Below, one piece after another: positions 57,064-64,000 of a stretch of 64,000 nucleotides of DNA (positions are counted from its first letter, which is position 1; the number at the start of each line of letters is the position of its first letter). This stretch comes from Vigna angularis. Taxonomy: Eukaryota > Streptophyta > Magnoliopsida > Fabales > Fabaceae. A model generated the notes under the pieces. It ran no database searches. It had not been told where the DNA came from and saw nothing but the letters and a program-made list of their open reading frames with translations. Location: contig NC_068976.1 in NCBI RefSeq assembly GCF_016808095.1, forward strand, positions 2,066,001-2,130,000. The letters run 5' to 3'. A program made the position numbers and the translations under genes.

Positions 57064-57141
<78 letters not shown>
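57064..57141. repeat. (AT)n microsatellite, about 78 bp
   Basis: Thirty-nine or so uninterrupted dinucleotides within the leader region of the right-hand gypsy element. It is the longest simple repeat in the window and self-complementary, and it produces false Tyr-Ile frames on both strands. Confidence 0.97.
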
Positions 57142-57144
<3 letters not shown>

Positions 57145-57656
57145 ATGATTTTTCAAAGTTACTAGAGAAAACTGACAAGAAAAGAACTACACATGGATGG
57201 ATTAAAAACTTAAAATGACTCAATCAATGAAATGCACCAAATATAAATCAATAAAAGACCCCACAAAACAGTAAGGAATGACTCAAAAAAGAAAAAACAC
57301 AAAACACTAGCCAAAACTAACAAAACATAACTTGAAAAACACTAATGACAACATTCTGACAACTTTGACCTTTGCTGAGTGTTTTACTCATAAATTTCTC
57401 TCCAGAACTCCAAATGAAGTGATTCTTTTTTGTTTGAAACTAAACTCAAAGGGATTTCATTTGAGTATTTTTACGTATTTTTTGGACAACTGGAGTAGAT
57501 GCACTTTAAGTTTGAAAATCGTCAAAGTTTACTGGCAGAAAAAAAATGATAGATGAAAAAAAACACAATAACAAGAGTAAGGAAAGCATTAAACAAAAAG
57601 GAAATAAGAAAGTTAGAAACTTAGCTCTTTGAAGAACCAAGGCTCTTGATACTAAA

Positions 57657-58606
57657 TGATGGCAATGCTCTAGCTAGGACAAGCCAAATCTAGAAGCAAA
57701 TCAAGTCATAAGTTCATGGATGAAGATTGTAGAATTTGGTGGTGGTGAAAGGTGTTGATAGCTCATGGTTTTGGTGAGTTGTACGGTGATGAAAGATGTG
57801 TTTAAGGGTTCTCTAAGAGAGGTTGGACCAACTCTTGGAGGAAGGTGGCTAGAGGAGGTCACTTGGGTTGCTCTAGCCTAGGGTGACCTTAAAAGAGTAG
57901 TATGACACAAAAATGACAACATAACTTTACTCTAAATCAAAGGTGATTACATGATGGAGAGCACCTCTATTTATAGGCTAAGGTGTCTCAAAAATGGGTT
58001 GAAACTTTAACCTAATTAAAAGAGCAACTTTAGTTGGCTTGGAGAGAAAGGAGAAATCCTCTCCAATAAGAGAGAGACAAGTGGCCAAAATCCTCTCAAA
58101 TGAGAGATTGACATGTGACCACTACATATGGAAAAACTCTCCATTCCTAGAGTGACACATGGCCACTAACTAGGAGGAAAACTCTCCAATGGGAAGTTTC
58201 CTCATCTCTAGGACGAAATCTTGATCCCTTGTCCTCCAAGCTTAGCCAAAATGTTGACCCCTTGGTCAACACACCCTCTTTGGACACCCAAGCATAGTCA
58301 ACTTTGGGCCTTGTCCCTTTGTTGACTTGTTTGGTCAAAATCTTATTCTACTTAGCCTAAAATACAAGGTCCAATTGAAATCCTACACTACTAGGCCCAT
58401 AATACAAAATCCAAATAAAATCTAGATTACTTGACCCAAAATACAAAGCCCAAATAAAATATAAATTACTTGGCCCAAAATTATTCTTATTCTAATAAAT
58501 CTTCATGATGACTTAAGATGACCAAGAGAAAGAATTTTGGTCTATCTTCCATAAATGTCTCAAACACTTCATGAATGTGCTAGGTTATGTCAAGGGTATG
58601 CCATTA
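57657..58606 (-). repeat. LTR (5' LTR on the minus strand)
   Basis: It pairs with 53913-54846. The primer-binding-like TAGTATCAAGAGCC (minus strand, at 57655-57642) adjoins its inner end. A TATA-type 'ctatttataggctaagg' is read in reverse near 57966. Confidence 0.88.
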
Positions 58607-58611
58607 CTTCA

Positions 58612-60064
58612 CATTCAACCTTTCTCACTTTTATTCATTACACTACAACAAATAAAAGAAAATATTGTCCAATAAGGTCAAATTTTATAAAAGAAAATTA
58701 AACACGTATTCAAAATTGTATTACCGTTGCAGATCTCTGTAGCCGTAAAACAACTATGAAGAAGATCGTAATATTAAGTTCCAACTTTACAGTAAATATT
58801 AAACTAATCTAGATCGAATTAATAGAATTATTATAAGCTGCAAAAGTCTGCCTCTAAGATTTGAATACCACTACATTATTCTACGTGCGAAGAGTATAAT
58901 TCTAGGATTTATGGCAGCTGGTAATGGGCAACACCTCCCTTTTAATCAATACTTTTAAATTTATTAATCTAAATTCATTTATCATTCCTAAACATTTTAA
59001 AATTCTGTTAAAAAATTATATTTTTTATTTCCATCTAAAAATTAATTAGAATGTCCGTTCAATCACACAAACTGTCATTTACAATACGATAAAACGTTAC
59101 CACTTTTTTTGTTTACACAAATATTTTGGCTTTTCTTTACCTACTGCAAAGCATCCATATTCAAGTTCTCGTTTATGCTATTTTTCTCTCATTAAACAGT
59201 ATAATTAACTGCATGAAAAATAGTTTTAAAACCAGAAAATGACAAAAGGAACTACGTGCCTATAGTCCTAAATGAATACGTTAATTATATAATTACTTTA
59301 AAAATTATATCTAAAATAGCTTTCACGAAAATCAAATTATTTTGCCTATATTCATAAAAGTGTAGAATACTGCGCATAAAACAACTCTAAAAATGAAATG
59401 CAATACCAATCTCAACGAAAAATTCGATTACGGGAGAAACAAGAAAAATGACGAAGCTTCCCTGAGACGCAATTGTATATTTTCGTACACAACAAACACT
59501 CATTATTCAATCCGTTGCAGCGAAAACTACAATGAACAAAAAATTAACAATTAACAGTTTAAAACCTAACGAGCACCGTTTCCACGAACGGTGGCAGGGC
59601 CACATATAACGAACAATTTTGATTTTTAGTGGTACACTGCGTCTGAAAACCGCAGCAAACACCGTAACGGAAACCTTTTAAAATCATCGTTGGCGGGCCC
59701 ACAAAAGATTGGAGAAGTCAAAACCCAGAACTCAATCATTTCAAGTCTACCCTACCTTTGTATCGTGCCTTCTCGGAGAGTAAAGTCTACGACTCCATCA
59801 AAAGCCATATCCTTAACACATTGTCACCTTCCAAACATTAAAAAAGTGTTCAACAGTCGTATGTTATGTAATTTGTTATCAAACATAAAGAAAAACCCAT
59901 TACTATATTCTCAAATCCTCATCTTAGAATGAATAAAAAAACTCAGGCTGCAATCACTAACACGTACTGTGGCTATTAATTAGGTTTTCTCATGCGATAA
60001 ACATTCCTCACTTGCTTTTGCAGCAAAATCCACCTGCACTCACTCACCTTTATGATCATCACCG
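58612..60064. other. Upstream region of the ATL gene
   Basis: AT-rich until about 59400. It presumably contains the promoter and 5' UTR of the gene at 60065. No clear TATA box or intron could be placed. A short ORF at 59690-59932 has no recognisable domain. Confidence 0.5.
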
Positions 60065-61234
60065 ATGGGCATCCACATGGAATGCCCTGCACCTCCACCT
60101 GCACCGCGGATCATGAATCTGTATCATGATCCTGCACGTTTTTGCCTTCTTATCCTCCTTCTCGTGCCGCCGGTCACGGCACAGTTTCAAAACTCGCCTC
60201 CGTCACCGTCGCAGTTGGATCCTTTCACGAGACTAAGGTTCGACAAGACCATGGCTGCGGTTCTCGTGATCCTCGTCGTCGTCTTCTTCGCTTTGGGATT
60301 CGTGTCCATCTACACGCGCCAATGCGCCGAGCGCCGGATCAGGGGGAGGCTCGACCTGGCCGTGGCGATCGCCGGCGGGATGGAGCGGCGGCAGCATCAT
60401 GGGCTCGACCGGGCGACCGTGGACACGTTCCCGACGTTCGTGTACTCAGAGGTTAAAGCCCTGAAGATCGGGAAGGCCACGCTGGAATGCGCTGTGTGCC
60501 TCAACGAGTTTCGCGACGACGAAACGTTGCGTTTGATCCCCAAATGCTGCCACGTGTTCCATCCCGATTGCATCGATGCATGGTTGGTGAATCACTCCAC
60601 TTGTCCCGTTTGCCGCGCCAACCTCTCGCCGAAACCCGAGGACGCGCTTCCTCCCGTTGAGATTCACATTCCGGATTCGGCCCGGCCCAACGGGCCAAAC
60701 GCAGAGCCCGATTATGATCCCAATTACATCAATCCTGTCCGTGAAGGTGAAGGTGAAGGTGAACGAAACAGAATAGTTACGGAACCTCTTAGTTTAGATG
60801 ATCCGAACCGAGTCGGTCCCGTTAGGTCTAGATCGACGGGTTTTGGAGTTTCAAGGCTGTTTCCGCGCTCCCATTCAACGGGTCATTCTCTGGTTCGACC
60901 GGGAGAGGACTGTGAGCGGTTCACACTGCGGTTGCCAGAGGATGTGAGGAACCAGTTAATGAGTTCTGGGACGCTGAACCGGACCAAGAGTTGTGGGGTG
61001 ACGTGGGAGCGGCAGAGTAGTGGAAGGAGGGGTTACAGAACGAGGAGTGTGGGGAGAAGCTATCTGCGATACGAGCGGTTCGGTGGGGATGGGCGGTTGG
61101 ACCGGTGGGGGTTTATGTGGACCCCACCGTTTTGGGGCAGAACCGGTTCGGGGAGATCAGCAAAGTCAACAAAGATGAAGGATGAAGTGGACGTGGGAGA
61201 ACGTTCCTCTGACCTTTTATTTACCAGAGATTGA
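60065..61234 (+). CDS. RING-H2 E3 ubiquitin ligase, ATL6/ATL31-like, complete
   Basis: A single uninterrupted frame of 389 residues, as usual for intronless ATL genes. Order: hydrophobic N-terminal signal (about residues 17-40, ending VPPVTAQ), transmembrane helix (about 62-86, MAAVLVILVVVFFALGFVSI), GLD motif (113-115) before VDTFPTFVYSEV, and RING-H2 with C142, C145, C161, H163, H166, C169, C180, C183 and W173. The C-terminus carries LFPRSHSTGHSLV, ERFTLRLPEDV and GYRTRSVG blocks. RING-H2 recruits an E2 enzyme; W173 and P159 are typical contacts. ATL6/ATL31-type ligases act at the plasma membrane or endosomes and in Arabidopsis regulate carbon/nitrogen response and defence via 14-3-3 turnover; that role is by homology. 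ATG 60065 opens the frame, but ATG 60113 starts the signal peptide directly and may be the true start. GC is clearly higher than in the surroundings. Confidence 0.95.
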   Translation: MGIHMECPAPPPAPRIMNLYHDPARFCLLILLLVPPVTAQFQNSPPSPSQLDPFTRLRFDKTMAAVLVILVVVFFALGFVSIYTRQCAERRIRGRLDLAVAIAGGMERRQHHGLDRATVDTFPTFVYSEVKALKIGKATLECAVCLNEFRDDETLRLIPKCCHVFHPDCIDAWLVNHSTCPVCRANLSPKPEDALPPVEIHIPDSARPNGPNAEPDYDPNYINPVREGEGEGERNRIVTEPLSLDDPNRVGPVRSRSTGFGVSRLFPRSHSTGHSLVRPGEDCERFTLRLPEDVRNQLMSSGTLNRTKSCGVTWERQSSGRRGYRTRSVGRSYLRYERFGGDGRLDRWGFMWTPPFWGRTGSGRSAKSTKMKDEVDVGERSSDLLFTRD

Positions 61235-62947
61235 GGATGAGATTCGAGAGACATTTGGTGTGCATACAAATCACCTCTAATTTCTTATTATCATTTTATA
61301 TATACATAGATTTCGTGTTCATAGTATTCCATTTCAACTTTTTAGATTTGGATTTATATCATTTGTAAGTTCGTTCAAAACAGAGACATATTTCCTGAAA
61401 AAGAAAGGAAAAGACAATGTAAAATTCAATTATACTTCTAAATTTTTAAACCCTTTAAAAATTATTAATTTTTGTGAAGTGATTTATTTATTGTATCCAA
61501 TAAATATGTTAAAGAATTATTAATTTTTGTGAAGTAATTTATTTCTTGGATCCAATATGTTAAAGAATCTGGTTTAATAACTTTCATTCAATATTATTGG
61601 CAAATTTGTTGATTTGGTTATCTTATATTAACATATAAATGATCAAATCTCGGAAGTTTAATTATATATATCGATAAAATAAATTTTTACAATGTATATT
61701 TCGGAATATTAATTATAAAGTTTTATTATCTTTTATTTTGTATTAAATTTTATAAGGTTAAGAAACTCTATAAATATACAATGTATTTTCTTAGGGAGTA
61801 TAATCATAACTCATACTCACTATTATGCTCACATAAATTCTAGAGTTCTCTTATTTGAGCGTGAGAAAATTTTTTGCTAGCATATCTCTCTAACTTGAAT
61901 AATGAGAAATTTGGTTTTGGTCATAGTTATCAAATTTACAAGTTAAAGTATAATATATATTGTAACTAATTAAAAGAATAATAATATAAGAAAAATATTT
62001 TAAAATAAAATATAAAAATAATATTTCATTCAAAAAATATAAAAAGTTATTTACATAATGAAATAATAATAAAGTATTATATTATTTATTAATAATTTTA
62101 ATTTTTTATTTTAGAATTTTATGAGTCGAGTTTACTAGGCTCTTACGAGTTTACGACTTTCGAGTTTGACAATCTTAATTCCAACTATCAGGAACATTCG
62201 AGCAACCACTTGGATCTTACGAATTATCTAAAGGTCTACACTTTCATAAGAACATTTGGTGCTCATCGTGGAATCCAAATACAACTTTATCCTATTTCCA
62301 CATTTAATATTATCATTACCATGTTTAAAGATAATTCTTTAACAACCATATTACTCATGTTACCATGAGTATTTATGATTAAAATTTTACAATGTCTTTA
62401 AAAAGGCATTATCTTGACATTGCCTCTCTTCTACATTAGCATTTTACAATGATATATCAGTCTATTGAATATTTATGGGAAACATTTTTTTTCTCCTTTA
62501 CTTTGATTACACTTGCATGAAAAAATCCACAAGCAGCAAGACACAGTATCATATTTTCCAATCCTATGTTCTAAATTTATTGCTTGAATATTCATCTAGA
62601 GATATATGTGTTTAGGCATAATTATTTGTTGTGGTATTAATTTGATTCTTGATGAATTTGCCCTAATCCATCAAATTACTATTGCTTCAATACTATATTT
62701 CTTCATCCACTCAACAATGCTATATTTTTCCATCCATCATTCAATTTCAAGTGGATTGTAGCCACAATTGGCATAAACTAGCAATAAACCAACCCTCTAA
62801 CACCACAACCAAACTCAACCAACATTGTCCTTGATCATGTAGTAGTATACCATTGTAACAAACCATAAAAAAATATATGATTAGGTTTTGAGTTAAACAT
62901 CATTTCCTATTCAACCTTTTAGTCTCTCTTTGTTTTTGTTCTTAGAT
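61235..62947. other. AT-rich 3' flank and intergenic sequence
   Basis: The first 300 bases likely contain the 3' UTR of the ATL gene; AATAAA lies near 61500. The near-repeat 'attattaatttttgtgaagt(g/a)atttatt' occurs at 61461 and 61517. Nothing else was recognised. Confidence 0.5.
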
Positions 62948-63279
62948 TGTTGGTACCAATGCATAAAACACTCATAAAACATTGGGAATGTCAATTTGAT
63001 TATAGTAACTAATATTAGGTTAAACTAAAATGAGTGGTTATTCAGCATATTTTATGAGTAGTTATATTTTGATGTTTTAGGAGAGCAAAAGTCAAGAATT
63101 TAGTGTGTTATGTTATAGATGTTAATGTTTATTATATTATTGTGTTTTATAATAATTGGAGACATTATGAATTGGAGATCAAAATTCAAATGTAAGTATT
63201 ATAAATTGTAGTGCTTTGTTGATATGTGATACACAAGAGAAGTAAATCAAATTATTCACAAAAGAGTGCTTTGCTAACA
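62948..63279 (+). repeat. Candidate 5' LTR of a copia element
   Basis: It starts TGTTGGTACC and ends GCTAACA three bases before TGGTATCAAAGCT (63283-63295), a Met-tRNA primer-binding site. Short copia LTRs of 300-400 bp are common. Without the 3' LTR (outside the window) the left boundary is a guess. Confidence 0.5.
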
Positions 63280-63333
63280 AAGTGGTATCAAAGCTAGTTA
63301 GCTTAAGTGTCTGAGTAGAAAAACGAGTTAAAG

Positions 63334-64000
63334 ATGTTCAGTCTTACAAATATTGTGCCCTTACCCAAGTTGATAAAGGCATTCAATTATGACAATTGAA
63401 GTCTCAAGACGAAACGTAGAGGTGTTACCCACTATCCAAGTGGTGGAGAAAATTCTGAGGTCGTTAACCGATGACTTCTAGAATATGGTGTATGTGATTG
63501 AGGAGTTCAAGGACTATCAATGCTCATGGTTGAAGAGCTCACCGGGTCCTTTGAGGCACACGAGCAGGTGGGTTCACTTGAACATTTACTCAAATCAAAA
63601 GGAAACATTAAAGAGATTACACATTACACTTAGAGTACTCGAAGTAGAGGAAGAGGCTAGAGAGGTAAAGGATATGGTCACGATGGTCGAAGCTGAGGAA
63701 GATAAAAAGAAGAGAGAAGTCAACCTGGCCAACAACATTAGCACGAATGAGGAGGTCAATGGAAATGAGGTCGATGAAGCACCTCAAACATTGAGTGTTT
63801 AAAATGTGTCAAACACGAGCACTATGTAAATGATTGTAAATCGAAAAGATGTTACAATTGTGGTAAGGTCGATTACTTCATAAAAGAATGTCGATCTCAA
63901 AATAGGAGGGACGAGCCGACCAACTTTCTTATAGAGAAAGTCCAAGAGAATAAGGCCGACGTGTTGATGATGTCACAAAGCTTGGGGATCGATTTGAAAT
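63334..64000 (+). pseudogene. copia gag, decayed, runs off the window
   Basis: After the primer-binding site an ATG at 63334 starts MFSLTNIVPLPKL and FNYDN, a common gag opening. The reading shifts frame several times: LRSLTDDF near 63450, VEELTGSFEAHEQ near 63530, and an Arg/Gly-rich stretch near 63645. Two zinc knuckles follow near 63803 and 63848: CLKCVKHEHYVNDC and CYNCGKVDYFIKEC. In the second, the usual His is Tyr. The order matches Tork-type copia gag. Pol presumably lies beyond 64000. Confidence 0.75.

Larger units (their letters stand above)
53913..58606 (-). mobile_element. Non-autonomous Ty3/gypsy element (right, minus copy)
   Basis: Direct repeats of about 934 bp (53913-54846) and 950 bp (57657-58606) flank a 2.8-kb interior. 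The flanks CTCCA (53908-53912) and CTTCA (58607-58611) are a 5-bp duplication with one mismatch. On the minus strand, LTR, then the site TAGTATCAAGAGCC, leader, gag-like ORF, FDPGG/LRTNPFQEG tail, polypurine tract (AGAGGGAAGGGA) and 3' LTR follow in order. The family is the same as at 42.8-48.1 kb, in the opposite orientation. No protease, RT, RNase H or integrase domain was found, so it is non-autonomous. Confidence 0.85.

Noticed and set aside
57026..57223. Tyr-Ile repeat proteins on both strands
   Set aside because: Direct translation of the (AT)n microsatellite.
59690..59932. 80-codon ORF upstream of the ATL gene
   Set aside because: No recognisable domain, AT-rich codons and a likely promoter position.

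Overview
The window looks like a transposon-dense stretch of a plant nuclear genome, most likely a legume (Phaseoleae-like; inferred from the repeat families, not proven). It is AT-rich and has long gene-free intervals. Only one complete host gene is visible, a RING-H2 E3 ubiquitin ligase of the ATL6/ATL31 type at 60065-61234 (+). The 3' end of a close paralogue on the same strand lies at the left edge (3-407). The two look like a tandem pair separated by about 59.7 kb of nested mobile elements.

Left part (1.2-18.6 kb): a Mutator-like element with long terminal inverted repeats and a 10-bp target duplication (1202-2588); one terminus of a CACTA-like element (3031); a decayed Ty1/copia pol (5905-8382) split by a small CACTA element with a GTG duplication (6850-7521); a second CACTA element (8707-10081); a possible copia LTR (10161 on); a CGAACG-rich unclassified repeat (12.6-15.2 kb); and a third CACTA element with a TCT duplication (16192-17786).

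Middle part (18.6-38.4 kb): a decayed sirevirus-type Ty1/copia element (18610-30038) with gag, pol, an env-like ORF, repeated polypurine tracts and a truncated 5' LTR. Its RNase H region is split by a 2.5-kb insertion with an ATAAG duplication. To its right is an old minus-strand Ty3/gypsy element (30039-30804 and 36789-38270), itself split by a young, non-coding LTR retrotransposon (30810-36783) with 1515-bp LTRs and a perfect GTGGT duplication.

Right part (38.4-59 kb): about 4.4 kb of AT-rich sequence, then two copies of one non-autonomous Ty3/gypsy family in opposite orientation (about 42.8-48.1 kb on plus, 53913-58606 on minus). The plus copy has a Mutator-like insertion in its gag (45868-47011, perfect 9-bp duplication). 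Between the copies lie a Pack-MULE (48241-52134) carrying a C-terminal fragment of allene oxide synthase (CYP74A), with a tandem-repeat-rich CACTA-like element nested inside, and a hAT element (52706-53390) sitting inside LTR-like sequence.

Right end (59-64 kb): the intact ATL gene, its AT-rich 3' flank, and the 5' end of another decayed copia element that runs off the window.

No tRNA, rRNA, CRISPR or organellar feature was seen. All boundaries and duplications were read by eye. Family names rest on motif recognition, not on a search.
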